The notes: generated by a model not told the origin, from the letters alone. Numbered from the stretch's first letter, positions 1-9,850 are shown. The stretch is DNA of 64,000 bases from JACCTU01 sp963700495 (GCA_963700495.1 CAVOXT010000005.1:310001-374000); one strand, 5' to 3'. Translations and numbers: made by a program.

Positions 1-1
1 C

Positions 2-1379
2 TATTTTTCTTCGGTCGCACCTGCGGCCGCGGCTGAGCTGCCCCCGCTCCCATCCGTCGGCGACGTCACAGCGACGATTCAGCAGATCGCCACGACCACG
101 GGGGTCGCCCCGCCGACGATGCCGGTGCAGCTCCCGGCGGTCCCCGTCGAGGTCGTCCAACCCCCGCCGGCACCCCAGGCGCCCCCTTCCGAGGCGCCGC
201 AGGCCCCCACAGCGCCTACGGAAACGCAGTATCAGGCGCCCGAGACGCAGTATCACACCCCTTCCGCAGACCCAGCGCCCGTCGCAGCGGACGCCGCGGC
301 CGCCGCGGCCCCCGCGGCCCAGCCCGAGACGGCTGACGCACCCGTTGAGGCCGACGCTGCACCCGTCGAGGGGGCCGCTCCGGCGAGTGATACTGCGGCA
401 TCCGATATCGGCGCAACCAATTCCGATGCCTCGGCGCTTCCGAGCACTTGGATCTGGAACTGGAACTGGAACTGCGACCCGTCCGCACCCTCAGGTCAGG
501 AGAGTGTCGTGGCGAACGGCACGTGGGTCTGGAACTGGGATTTCAATTGCGCAGCGCCAAATGCAACTGCGGATAGTGGGCAGTATCAAAGTGCGGCGAC
601 GCAGTATCAGCCGTCGAATACAAACATTTCCATTCGCATAGCGAGTCCAGGTGACAACGGACCGGTGACACAGGTGATCGCAGCGGTCGCACAGGCGACC
701 GCGAGCGCTGTCAACGAGGTCACCCAGGCCGTTTCGCAGACCGGAGGGCCGACGGTTCCCCCACCGGTGGCAACACCGACACCGCCCGTCGATCCGGCGA
801 CGACGATCGCAACGGAGCTCGCGAGCGCCGTGTCGGGGATGGTCGCGACGGTTCTCCCGTTGTCGGCGCCGCTCTTACCGAGCCTCACGGTCCCGCTCCC
901 GCCGCTCACCGGTGGGGGCTTGCCGCTGCCGGCGATCGGGGTGCTGACCGGGCTCGGATTCCCCGAGGTCGCGATCGTCGTGCCGAATTTCGGGAACGTC
1001 CTGCCGATCGCGAAGCCCAAGCCGACGAAGACACGCTCGCCCTCGGCGCCCGCAGCGCTTGCCGCAGGCCGCGACAGGCGCCGGGGTTGCGAGCGTGTGG
1101 GGTGCGTCGTCGGCCCCGGCGCCGAACGCGGTGCGACGCGCCTCCACGGCGCCGCCGCCCACGCGTTCACCTGCGCCGGGGCCGCGGCCCCCCATGCCCG
1201 GGGGCTCCTCGCTCGCAGGCGCCGCCGGTGGAGTGGCCGCCGGTCTCGTCGCGGCGGCGCTGGCGGTCCTCGCAGCTTCCTACCTTTTGGTCCCGCCCTT
1301 CGGAGCGTGGCGCATCCAGACGCCGAGAGCCCGTCGACGGCTCCGGCCGATGGCGCTACCGCTCGAACGCCCGGGTTAG
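2..1379 (+). CDS. Pro-rich secreted protein with WNWNWNC-type motifs, 5' end outside window, one frame break
   Basis: The frame is open from base 2, so the N terminus lies outside the window. What is seen is a long Pro/Ala-rich stretch, then two copies of a TW(I/V)WNW(N/D)(W/F)NC motif (nt 446-475 and 521-550). Next is a single NTNISIRIASPGDNG module (nt 617-661) that matches the repeat unit of the next gene. Near nt 1050-1075 the coding frame moves by +1 (one extra base). The new frame ends in an Ala/Val-rich membrane segment (about nt 1206-1290) and a basic tail. I infer a surface protein anchored by its C terminus. The shared module suggests it works with the repeat protein at 1455. No family name is known to me. 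Confidence 0.6.
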
Positions 1380-1454
1380 CGCGCCGTCTCTGGCAGTGCG
1401 CCGGGCAGCCCCGCCCGGCGTGTCCATCGAGACGGTGACAAAGGAGACACCTAG

Positions 1455-3795
1455 ATGAAGCGATGTCTCATCGCGCTGACCGCGGTTCTTCTTCTCTCGC
1501 TGACCACGGGAGTGAACCTCGCAGCGGCAAGCACGCCGTCCGTCGGGAGCCAGACTGTCAACCAGTCGGCCTCGAGCGGACAGGCGGCGGGAGCCGCAGC
1601 CGGTGCAGCGCAGACCAACCCGAGTAACACGAACATCTCGATCCGGGTACTGAGTCCTGGCAACGACGGCTCGGTCTCGCAGGCGAACAACGTCGCCTCG
1701 AACGCTTCGGCGACGAACAGCAACTCGGCTGCGCAGAACGCGAACCAGTCGCAGTCGGCCGGCGGCGTGGGAGCATGCTGCGGGTCCGGCTCGACCGGTA
1801 TCCAGTCGTCGAACCAGTCGGCTGGGAACCAGCAGCTCGCGACGGCACTGTCGCTGGCGGCGCAGGCGAACGCGTCGAACACGAACGTGCCGGTGCGGGT
1901 GGGAAGCCAGGGCAACGACGGTCGGGTCTCGCAGACGAACAGCGTCGACTCCAGCGCAACTGGGGCGAACCGCAACTCGTCTGACCAGTCCGCAGCGCAG
2001 TCGCAGTCGGCCGGTAGCACCGTGCCGACTACGGCAGCAGCACCGTGCTGCGGGTCGGGCTCGACCGGCGTTCAGACGTCAGATCAGAACGCCGACAACA
2101 AGCAGGCCGCTGTGGCCGCTTCGTCGGCGAAGCAGGACCATCCGGAGAACACCAACGTCTCCATCCGGGTCCTGAGCCCGGGGAACGGTGGCAACGTCGC
2201 GCAGGAGAACTCGGTCAGCTCCGACGCGACGGCACACAACTCGAACAGTGCAGACCAGTCGGCGACGCAGAACCAGTCGTCCGGAGGCAGCAGCGCAGGG
2301 GCGTGCTGCGGCTCCGGCTCGACCGGCATCCAGACCGCCGATCAAGACGCGAAGAACGAGCAGGCGGCGTTCGCGCTGTCCGGGGCAGAGCAGAAGGGCG
2401 CCTCGAACAAGAACGCCTCGATCCGCGTGCTGAGCCCTGGTGACGACGGGGACGTTTGGCAGACCAACAGCGTCGAGAGCGACGCCAAGGCCTCCAACCG
2501 GAACTCGGCGGACCAGGACGCAACGCAGAGTCAGTCCGGCGGATCCGGCTCGGGCACCGGCGTTCAGACCTCGATTCAGAACGCCGAGAACGCGCAGGCA
2601 GCGCTGGCGGCCTCGGTCGCAGCGCAGGATCATCCTACGAACAGCAACACGCCGATCCGGGTGCTGAGCCCGGGCAACGGCGGTTCGGTCGTGCAGACCA
2701 ACTCGGTCGACTCCGACGCGACCGCTCGCAACTCGAACCACGCAGACCAGACGGCGAACCAGACCCAGGGTTCCGGCGGCAGCATGGGAGCATGCTGCGG
2801 GTCCGGCTCGACTGGGATCCAGGTCGCCGGCCAGGATGCGCAGAACGAGCAGCTCGCGGTCGGCCTGTCGGGAGCGATCCAGTCGGGTGCGTCGAACTCG
2901 AACTCGCCGATTCGCGTGAAGAGTCGAGGGGACGACGGTCGACGTTTGGCAGACCAACAGCGTCGAGAGCGACGCCAAGGGCTCCAACCGCAACTCGGTG
3001 TCCCAGGACGCAACGCAGGGCCAGTCGAGCGGCGCAAGCAGGGACTGCTGCTCGTCGGGTACCGGGATCCAGGTCATCGGCCAGGAGGCAAAGAACCACC
3101 AGGGCGCGGCTGCGCTCTCGGCGGCGTTCCAGGCGGGCGCGTCGAACGAGAACAAGCCGCTCCGGGTGCTGAGCCCCGGCAGTGACGGATCCGTCGTGCA
3201 GAAGAACAGCGTCGACAGCGACGCAACCGCGAAGAACCGCAACGAAGTGGACCAGACGGCGTCCCAGAGGCAGGCCGGCGGAACCGGCCCGATGTGCGGC
3301 TGCTCGACCGGGCCGATCGGGATCCAGGCGCTCGGTCAGTCCTCCTGGAGCTCGCAGGGTTCGCTCGTCGCCTCGTTCGCGGAGCAGGTCGGCGGCCGCT
3401 CGAAGTGCGGGTGCGCAGAAGGGGCGTCGAACGTGAGCGACCCCGTCCGCGTTCTCAGCCCGGGTAGCAGCGGTCCGCTGTGGCAGACGAACAGCGTCGA
3501 GTCCGACGCAAAGGGCAAGAACACGAACGGCGTCGACCAGTCGGCCTCCCAGGCCCAGGCGGGCGCAGGCGCCCAGCTCGGGATCCAGGCGGCCGGTCAG
3601 GCGGCGGCGAACCACCAGCTCGCAGCTGTGCTCGCGGCGGCGCTTCAGCAGGCCCCGAAGAACAGCGACGCGCCGGTGCTCGCGTTGAGCCCTGGAAGCG
3701 GCGGAACGACGTCGCAGGCAAATGACGCATTTGCCGATGGCTTCGGCGCAAACCGGAACGGTGCGCGTCAGTCGTCAAGGCAGATCGCCATGTAG
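1455..3795 (+). CDS. Secreted Asn/Gln/Ser-rich tandem-repeat protein, candidate amyloid-like fibre subunit (one frame break)
   Basis: About 780 residues. ATG 1455 follows a good AAGGAG ribosome site at 1441 and opens a clear signal peptide (MKRCLIALTAVLLLS...). After it come eight full repeats of about 78-90 residues and a ninth partial one. Each repeat has the core N-T-N-x3-I-R-V-L-S-P-G-N/D-x-G, then V-x-Q-x-N-S-V, then alternating N-x-N-S-x-D-Q-x-A-x-Q-x-Q, often a CCGSGSTGIQ turn, then Q-x-A-x-N-x-Q-x-A. The regular Gln/Asn ladder resembles curlin repeats, but there is no detectable CsgA homology. Near nt 2939 one extra base (GGTCGAC where the sister repeat reads GGGGAC) moves the frame from 0 to 1; repeat 6 continues perfectly across it. 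A strong hairpin follows the stop. Extracellular structural role is inferred. Confidence 0.8.
1617..3792 (+). repeat. Eight full plus one partial tandem repeats of about 240-270 bp
   Basis: The array lies inside the gene at 1455. Units begin at the NTN-x3-(I/V/L)RV core and are similar at DNA level, for example the recurring stretch encoding VLSPGN and the TGCTGCGGGTCCGGCTCGAC block that encodes CCGSGS. Unit 4 and unit 8 lack the CC motif, and unit 7 has CGCS and KCGC instead. The last unit is degenerate and lacks the C-terminal half. Confidence 0.85.
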
Positions 3796-3807
3796 GAGCG
3801 GGTGGGC

Positions 3808-3836
3808 GCCCGCCGGCCGGCCGTCGGCCGGCGGGC
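3808..3836 (+). terminator. Strong GC hairpin after the repeat-protein gene
   Basis: A perfect 11-bp inverted repeat (GCCCGCCGGCC / GGCCGGCGGGC) with a 7-nt loop lies 12 nt after the stop codon. There is no T run, so it is either an actinobacterial hairpin-type terminator or an mRNA 3' stabiliser that lets the abundant repeat protein be made separately from the genes downstream. Confidence 0.65.
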
Positions 3837-3966
3837 AAACCCCGCCGGAACTTGTCTTCGAAAACCACTCGCCAGGAGGGGAAAACCGGTCGACCTGGTC
3901 TTGAAAATCACATGGCTGCGCAGTACCTTCGGGCCAAGCAACGAACGGCACGAGGGAAAGGCAGCG

Positions 3967-4494
3967 ATGCGTCGAACTCGCTCAACGTTGCTGCGGCGCA
4001 AGGGGATGTTGTGGTGCACCACGGCCTTTTTCGGCGTTTTTGCGTTCGCGTCGGTCGCGAACGCCCAGCCGGGACCTGACCCGACGCCGGGCGCACCAGC
4101 GTTCGTCCCGAGGCCTGATCCGGCCCCGACCGGCGCCCCTCGGAGCGTCGCGTCGAATCGTCCCGCCGTCCGGCAGACCGCGCCGGTGGTCCAGGCGCCT
4201 ACGCGTTATGTCGCGCCGGCGCGTGTCGTCAACACCGCGCCTGTTCGGCGGGTCTCGCCTCCTGCGGTGCGGGTCGCGCGTCCCACACCGGCGGTCGGGC
4301 GCGAGGCGCCGGTCGCAGTAGCTCATGCAGCGCCTCGCGACCCGCCGCTGGCGCTCAGGAGCGCCGCAGGCTTCATGCTCGAGGAGCCGAACTCGACGGC
4401 CAGGATGGTCGCTGCGCTGGCGCTCATCGCAGTGATCGTCGCGAGCGGATCGTTCCTCGGGCTCGTTTACGAGGTGCGGAGGAACACGCGTTGA
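3967..4494 (+). CDS. Pro-rich secreted protein with C-terminal membrane anchor
   Basis: 175 residues. I chose ATG 3967 because it follows GAGGGAAAGG and opens a signal peptide (basic MRRTRS..., hydrophobic core, cleavage near SVANA-QP). The middle is an extended Pro/Ala/Val/Arg linker. The end is a 20-residue hydrophobic segment (MVAALALIAVIVASG...) with a basic EVRRNTR tail, so both ends are membrane signals and the linker is outside. The layout repeats that of the protein ending at 1379. Its stop overlaps the TTG start of the next gene by 4 nt (TTGA), so the two are translationally coupled. Possible role: cell-surface tether. No known family recognised. Confidence 0.7.
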   Translation: MRRTRSTLLRRKGMLWCTTAFFGVFAFASVANAQPGPDPTPGAPAFVPRPDPAPTGAPRSVASNRPAVRQTAPVVQAPTRYVAPARVVNTAPVRRVSPPAVRVARPTPAVGREAPVAVAHAAPRDPPLALRSAAGFMLEEPNSTARMVAALALIAVIVASGSFLGLVYEVRRNTR

Positions 4495-6059
4495 GCCGGA
4501 TGCTCACCTTCATAGCGTTCGCGGCACTCGTCGTCGTGCCCTGGGCGGCCGCCGCGGATCCGCCGACGATCACGGCACAGCTTTCGGGCACGGCTGGTAA
4601 CGCAGGCTGGTTCCGGAGCAACGTGACGATCACGTGGATCATCGATCTACACGGCGCAACGATCGTGCCGCCGGTGGTCGGATGCCAGAACGGCGTCATC
4701 TCGAACGAGGGCGTCAACCCTGCAGAGAGCTGCTCGATCGAGACAACGGGTGGCACCGCATCGAGCGCAACCGCCACGATCAAGATCGACAAGTCGCTCC
4801 CTACCGTCACCGGAGGCGCGTTGTCGCGTGGGCCCGACAGCAACGGCTGGTACAACCACCCGGTCGCGCTCACAGGACGGCGGAACCGACGCGGTCTCCG
4901 GGATCGCGTCGTGCACGGGTCAGACCTACTCCGGCCCGGACAGCGGGTCTGCCGCTGCGCAGCTCACATGCCAGGACGTTGCTGGGAACTCGAGCAGCGG
5001 TCCGAGCTCCTCATTCAAGTACGACGCGACGCCACCTTCGGTCGGCGCATCGGTCGCGCGCGGGCCCGATTCGAACGGTTGGTACACGCAAGCCGGTCGA
5101 CGTCTCGTTCGGCGGGAGTGACGCGACCTCGGGCGTCACGGGCTGCTCCGGCGGGGGGACGCTTGCAGGCCCGGACGGCGTGGTAAAGGCCTCGGGAAGC
5201 TGTGCGGACGCCGCCGGGAACACCGGTTCTGCCGAAGCGGCCATCAACTACGACTCGACTCCGCCGACGGTGACCGAGGTGCGGACGGATCGCGAAGCCG
5301 ACTTCGGCGGCTGGTTCAACCACGCTGTGAACGTCACGTTCGTCGGGGCAGGACGGCGGATCGGGCATCGACAGCTGCACGACGATGAACTACGCCGGCC
5401 CGGACAAGCCCGACGTCACCCTCACGGGCACCTGTCGCGACAAGGCCGGTTTGACGAGCCCGGAGCGCCCGTTCAAGTTGAAGTACGACGCGACGCCGCC
5501 GTCGCTCTCGGGCGTCGTCGCCCAGGTCGGAAACAAGTTCGCGCTGTTGAAGTGGAAGATCTCGACGGACGTCGCGACCGTGCGGGTGACGCGCTCGCCC
5601 GGCAAGGCAGGCGAGGCGCAAACGGTCGTCTACACGGGCAAGGCCGACTTCTTCAAGGACACCGGGATCGACAACCGGACGAAGTACGAGTACCGCGTGG
5701 CCGCTGCCGACGAGGCAGCAAACGCGACCGCCGAGCTGACCGCTTCGGCCATGCCGCTCCCGCCGCTCTACAGCCCCGCGCGCGGCGCGAGGGTCAAGGC
5801 GCCGATCGTGCTCGAGTGGCTCACCGTTGCCAAGGCGACGTACTACAACGTCCAGGTCTGGTGCGGGAAGCGGAAGTACGTGACCGCCTGGCCGAAAAAG
5901 GCGCGGCTTGTTCTGCCCCGCGTCGGCAAGGTCTCCGGGGTGTCGTACACGCTTCCGCGTGCAGCATGCCGGTGGTACGTGTTCCCGGGCTTCGGACGCT
6001 TCGCCGAGCGGCGCTACGGCAAGCTCGCGGGCCAGAGCACCTTCGTGCACATCCGCTAG
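4491..6059 (+). CDS. Secreted Ig-like / FN3 repeat protein with three +1 frame breaks
   Basis: TTG 4491 overlaps the upstream stop (TTGA); ATG 4500 is an alternative. A signal peptide is followed by three bacterial Ig-like modules, each with the landmarks D-x2-P-P-T/S-V, G-x2-S-N-G-W-Y/F and DGGS/T-x-GIxSC, then C-x-D-x-A-G-N/L. After these come an FN3-like domain (about nt 5510-5745) and a C-terminal beta-rich domain with two Cys. Three single-base gains move the frame 0-1-2-0 near nt 4873, 5093 and 5350; each is in a module that continues normally in the new frame. The protein would be about 520 residues. It is probably an extracellular adhesin or scaffold made with its three upstream neighbours. 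The gene may be inactive if the breaks are real. Confidence 0.65.
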
Positions 6060-7204
6060 CGGGTCGCCGCGGCCGGCTCCCGTAGTCGAGGCGCGAGCGC
6101 GACGATCGTCGCCGTGCAGAGCCCCGCGAGCACGAGGTAGACGACTGCATCCGACGTCGCCCGCGCGACCGCGCCGCCGAGCGCTGCGCCCGCCGCTGCA
6201 CCCGGTGCCCAGGCGAGGTTGATCAGCGCGAAGCCGTACGCGTAGTCGAGGCCGATCGCCTCCGCACGGTCGGCGAGCATCGACATCGCGGGGGTCCAGA
6301 ACGCCCCGTACGCGCACGCCGCGAGCACGATGAAGCCTGCGAGGACCCAGCCTCGTCCGATCCACGGCAGTGACGCGGTGACCAGAGCGGCGGCGACGAG
6401 GCCTGCCCGGAGCGGCACGATGCGGCCGCGCCGGTCCGAGAGCCGGCCGACCGCCGGCGCAAGCACCGCCTCGAAGCTCGCGGAGACGAGCCAGGTGGCG
6501 CCGATCGCCACCGCGGTCAGGCCGAGCGCGTCGAGCCTGAGCGGCCCGAGGACGTTCAGCACGCCGAACAGGAGCGCGGGGAGGAGGACGAACCAGATCG
6601 AGGTGACGACGCCGCGGTCCCGGAGCGCCCCGAAGAGTCGCGAGAGCGGTTGCGGCTCGGCCGGCGGAACCGCGGGCGTCCGGAGCGTCCACACGCCGAG
6701 GCCGATCGCTAGGAGCGCCACGCTCGCAAAGGCGGGGCCTGTCCCGACGACCGAGGCGACTCCTCCGAGCACGGGCCCGAAGAACGCGCCGAAGATCGCA
6801 GCACCCATCGCCGCGCCGATCGTCTCTCCGCGACGCTCCGCCGGCGCCGCCGCGACCAGCCAGGTGAGCGACGCGGTCCAGGAGAACGAGCTCGCGACGC
6901 CCTGCATGAACCGTGCGGCGTCGAGGACCAAGATCGAGTCGGCAAAACCGAACGTCGCCGTCGTCACTGCCATCACTGCGAGCCCGACGAGCACCGTCGG
7001 CCGGACGCCGACGCGCGCGGCGCAGAGCCCACCCGGAATTCCGCCGAGCAGCGCACCGAGCGGGTATGCGGCCGACAGCAGCCCGGCGCCCGCCTTCGAG
7101 AGGTCGAGCTCGTCCGCGTACTCCGGCAGGAGCGGCGTCAGCGCCGCATAGAACATCGTGTCGACGAAGACGATCGCGCCGACGAGCAGCAGGAGCCTGC
7201 GCAC
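6056..7204 (-). CDS. MFS transporter
   Basis: 382 residues starting at GTG 7204 with about 12 hydrophobic segments. The N-terminal half has the MFS loop signature region (GLCAARVGVRPTVLVG, cytoplasmic loop 2-3), and the second half has GRLSDRRGRIVPLRAG in the matching loop 8-9. The length fits a drug/metabolite:proton antiporter of the DHA1 type; the substrate cannot be told. Its stop overlaps the stop of the Ig-like gene on the other strand by 3 nt. It lies 9 nt downstream of the enoyl-CoA hydratase gene and is probably cotranscribed with it. Confidence 0.85.
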   Translation of the reverse strand: MRRLLLLVGAIVFVDTMFYAALTPLLPEYADELDLSKAGAGLLSAAYPLGALLGGIPGGLCAARVGVRPTVLVGLAVMAVTTATFGFADSILVLDAARFMQGVASSFSWTASLTWLVAAAPAERRGETIGAAMGAAIFGAFFGPVLGGVASVVGTGPAFASVALLAIGLGVWTLRTPAVPPAEPQPLSRLFGALRDRGVVTSIWFVLLPALLFGVLNVLGPLRLDALGLTAVAIGATWLVSASFEAVLAPAVGRLSDRRGRIVPLRAGLVAAALVTASLPWIGRGWVLAGFIVLAACAYGAFWTPAMSMLADRAEAIGLDYAYGFALINLAWAPGAAAGAALGGAVARATSDAVVYLVLAGLCTATIVALAPRLREPAAATR

Positions 7205-7213
7205 GCTCCGACG

Positions 7214-7960
7214 TTAGCTGTCGATCCAGCCCGGCTTGCGCTTCTCGAGGAACGCCTTCAGGCCTTCCTGTCCTTCTTCGCTCGCCCGGCGCTCGGCGAT
7301 GCGGCGTTCGGTTGCGAGGCCCTCGGGGCGCTCGAGCACGAGGCGCTTCGCGTGCCGAGTGGCCTCGGGCCCCGCGCTCTTGAGCTCGTCGAGCACGTGC
7401 TTGAGCGCCGCGTCCGGATCCGCGGCGACCTCGTGGACGAGACCGATCCGCAATGCGGTTTGCGCGTCGAAGCGCTCGCCGGTGACGAAGTAGCGGCGTG
7501 CGGCGCTCGGGCCGATCTTTCCGAGCGCAAACGGCGAGATGACCGACGGCACGATTCCGAGCTTCACCTCCGAGAACGCGAACTGCGTGTCCTCGGCTGC
7601 GATCGCGATGTCCGCGCACGCAACGAGTCCGCACCCGCCGCCCAGCGCGTGGCCGTGGACGCGGGCGACCACGGGTGCCGGGCACGCGTCGACCGTCTCG
7701 AGCATGTGGCGGAGCCGACGCGCGTCCTGGACGTTCTCCTCGTAGCTGAGGTCGATCGACGCACGCATCCACTCGACGTCTGCGCCTGCGCAGAAGCTCT
7801 CGCCCTCGCCGGAGAGCACGACGACACGCGCGTCGCCAACGTCGGCGAAGGCACCTTTGAGCTCGGCGATCAGCTCGGCGTCGAAGGCGTTTCGACGCTC
7901 GGGCCGCGCCAGCGTGAGCGACAGGATCGACCCGTCGCGTTTGATGCGAAGTGACGACAC
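7214..7960 (-). CDS. Enoyl-CoA hydratase/isomerase family protein
   Basis: 248 residues starting at GTG 7960. The crotonase fold signature is clear: the first oxyanion region SGEGESFCAGADVEWM, then HALGGGCGLVACADIAIA with the second oxyanion glycine, and FSEVKLGIVP. The sequence style is that of methylglutaconyl-CoA or short-chain enoyl-CoA hydratases. A methylcrotonyl-type acyl-CoA carboxylase subunit at 12171 is on the same strand nearby, which makes a leucine or branched-chain acyl-CoA pathway plausible but not proven. It is divergent from the DapA-like gene, with only 24 bp between the starts, so the promoters overlap. Confidence 0.85.
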   Translation of the reverse strand: MSSLRIKRDGSILSLTLARPERRNAFDAELIAELKGAFADVGDARVVVLSGEGESFCAGADVEWMRASIDLSYEENVQDARRLRHMLETVDACPAPVVARVHGHALGGGCGLVACADIAIAAEDTQFAFSEVKLGIVPSVISPFALGKIGPSAARRYFVTGERFDAQTALRIGLVHEVAADPDAALKHVLDELKSAGPEATRHAKRLVLERPEGLATERRIAERRASEEGQEGLKAFLEKRKPGWIDS

Positions 7961-7984
7961 GGCCGCGAAGCGTAGATTGCCCGC

Positions 7985-8819
7985 GTGCTCCGTGGTGCGC
8001 TCGCCGCCGCCGTCACGCCGCTCCGCGGGGACGGTGCGACGCTCGACGAGGACGCATTTGCGCCGTACTGCGAGTTCCTCGCCGGCCTCGACGGAATCCT
8101 CGCGCTCGGGACCACCGGCGAGGGGATCCTGCTTTCACGCGAGGAGCGCAAGCGTGTCGTGGAGCTGTTCGTTGCCGGTGGCCTTCGCGTGATCGCCCAC
8201 TGCGGCGCGCAGTCAACGGCGACGACCGTCGAGCTCGCCGCGCACGCCGTTGAAGCGGGCGCCGCGGGCGTTGCGGTGATCGGGCCTCCTTACTTCCGCC
8301 TTGACGACGACGCGCTGCTCGCGCACTTCGCCGCCGCCGCGAGCGCGTCTGCGCCCGCTGCCGTTCTACGTGTACGAGTTCGAGGCCGCGAGCGGATACG
8401 CGGTCCCGCTCGACGTGTTGGCGAAGCTGCGGGAGACCGCGCCGAACCTCGCGGGCCTCAAGGTCTCGGACGCGCCGTGGGAGCGGTTCGCCCCGTACCT
8501 GATCGAAGGGCTGGACGTGTTCGTCGGCCCGGAGTCGCTGATCGGCCGCGGGATGCACGCGGGCGCGGTCGGCGCCGTCTCGGCGCTCGCGTCGGCGTTC
8601 CCCGACCGTGTCGCTGCGGCCGTTCGCGAGCCCGACGGCGCCGAGGCCGATGCGATGGCGGACCTGCGCGCGGGCATCGAGCGTTTCCCCCGCCACGCCG
8701 CGCTCAAGCACGTGCTCGCGCGGCGCGGCCTTCCGATCCGCGAGGACGTGCGCGCGCCTCTGCGAACGCTGCGCGACGACGAGCGCGACGAGCTCGACCG
8801 ATGGCTCGAATCGTCATAG
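7985..8819 (+). CDS. Dihydrodipicolinate synthase / N-acetylneuraminate lyase family protein (one frame break)
   Basis: GTG 7985. The protein is a DapA-type TIM barrel of about 277 residues. It has GTTGEG (pyruvate-binding TT pair), the IGPPYF strand, the catalytic tyrosine in FYVYE, the Schiff-base lysine in AGLKVSD and a GAVGAVSA strand. Near nt 8362 one extra base moves the frame by +1; both sides fit the family without a gap. It is probably a pyruvate-dependent aldolase for a sugar acid or hydroxyproline-type substrate rather than lysine DapA. The reason is that its partner, sharing a 19-nt overlap, is a DAO-type oxidase, as in hydroxyproline and amino-sugar catabolic clusters. That role is inference. 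Confidence 0.75.
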
Positions 8820-9850
8820 CCGGCGCCGGGGCCATGGGCGCCTCGATCGCGTACCACCTCGCTCGCAGCGGCGCTCGCGACGTTGTGCTCGCCGACGTGG
8901 GGGAGGTCGCATCGGGCGCGACCGCGAAGGCGATGGGTGGTGTGCGGCAGCAGTTCTCGACTGCGGCCGAAGTACTGCTCGCGCAGCAGTCGATCCGCTT
9001 CTTCGAGGAGCTCGGGCCGCCGTTCTTCGACCAGGTCGGCTATCTGTTCCTCGCGACGACCGAAGAAGGGCTCGCGGCGCTGGAAGAGCGCAGGGAGCTT
9101 CAGGTGGGCCTCGGAGTGCCGGTCGAACGGGTCGATCCCGCGCGAGTCCGCGGCCTCTACGCCGACGACGTCCTCGGGGCCGTTGTGTGCTGGAGCGATG
9201 GGTGCGCGAACCCGCCGGCGGTGGCGCGCGAGCTCGTTCGGCGTTCGGTCGAAGGCGGGGTCGAGCTGCGCGAGCTCACGGACGCGCACGACGTCGCGGG
9301 CGACGTGCTCGTGGTCGCATGCGGGCCGCGCTCCGGCGAGGTCGCCGCCGCGCGCGGTGTCGAGCTCCCGATCCGGCCGCTCTGCCGGCAGCTGCTGCTG
9401 ACCGGGCCGCTCGACCTGCCGGACGACCTTCCGATGACCGTCGAGGCAGAGACGGGATTTCACTTCCGCCGCCGCGGCGATCGCCTCGTGCTCGCGATGA
9501 CCGACGCCGAGCCGCGCTGGGGCTTCGAGGAGCGCGTGGACGAGTCGGTCTTCGCCGACCGCCTCGCCCGGCTCGCGCACCGCTACCCCCCGGCGGCGGA
9601 GACCACGATCGCGGAGGCCTGGGCCGGCCTGTACGACATGACGCCCGATGCCCACCCGATCATCGGTTGGGTGGGAGAGGGCGTCTACGCCGCGTGCGGC
9701 TTCTCGGGTCACGGGTTCATGCAGAGCCCGGCCGTCGGAGCCGCGGCCGCGGCCGAGCTGCTGGGCGAGGAGCCGGCCGTCGACCTCACGCCCTACCGCC
9801 TCGAGCGTTTCGAGACGGGGGCGGTGTTCCCCGAGACGCTCGTGCTCTAG
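8801..9850 (+). CDS. FAD-dependent oxidoreductase, DAO / sarcosine-oxidase type
   Basis: 349 residues. ATG 8801 lies inside the end of the previous gene (19-nt overlap) and begins exactly at the Rossmann strand MARIVIAGAGAMGASIAYHLA, the GxGxxG FAD motif. Further landmarks are a GGVRQQFS segment (compare GGIR in glycine/sarcosine oxidases), GFHFRRRGDRLVLAM, and a C-terminal PIIGWVGEGVYAACGFSGHGFMQSP, typical of the DAO family substrate and FAD closing region. It oxidises an amine or amino acid with FAD, in the cytoplasm. The strong coupling to the DapA-like lyase suggests consecutive steps of one catabolic route. Confidence 0.85.
   Translation: MARIVIAGAGAMGASIAYHLARSGARDVVLADVGEVASGATAKAMGGVRQQFSTAAEVLLAQQSIRFFEELGPPFFDQVGYLFLATTEEGLAALEERRELQVGLGVPVERVDPARVRGLYADDVLGAVVCWSDGCANPPAVARELVRRSVEGGVELRELTDAHDVAGDVLVVACGPRSGEVAAARGVELPIRPLCRQLLLTGPLDLPDDLPMTVEAETGFHFRRRGDRLVLAMTDAEPRWGFEERVDESVFADRLARLAHRYPPAAETTIAEAWAGLYDMTPDAHPIIGWVGEGVYAACGFSGHGFMQSPAVGAAAAAELLGEEPAVDLTPYRLERFETGAVFPETLVL

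Noticed and set aside
2079..3242. Long antisense open frame opposite the repeat-protein gene
   Set aside because: It mirrors the repeat periodicity, is rich in Arg/Val/Ala, has no start site and no family likeness; it is a GC-bias shadow.
1617..3792. CRISPR array
   Set aside because: The repeats are coding, about 250 bp long and lack short identical repeats with unique spacers.
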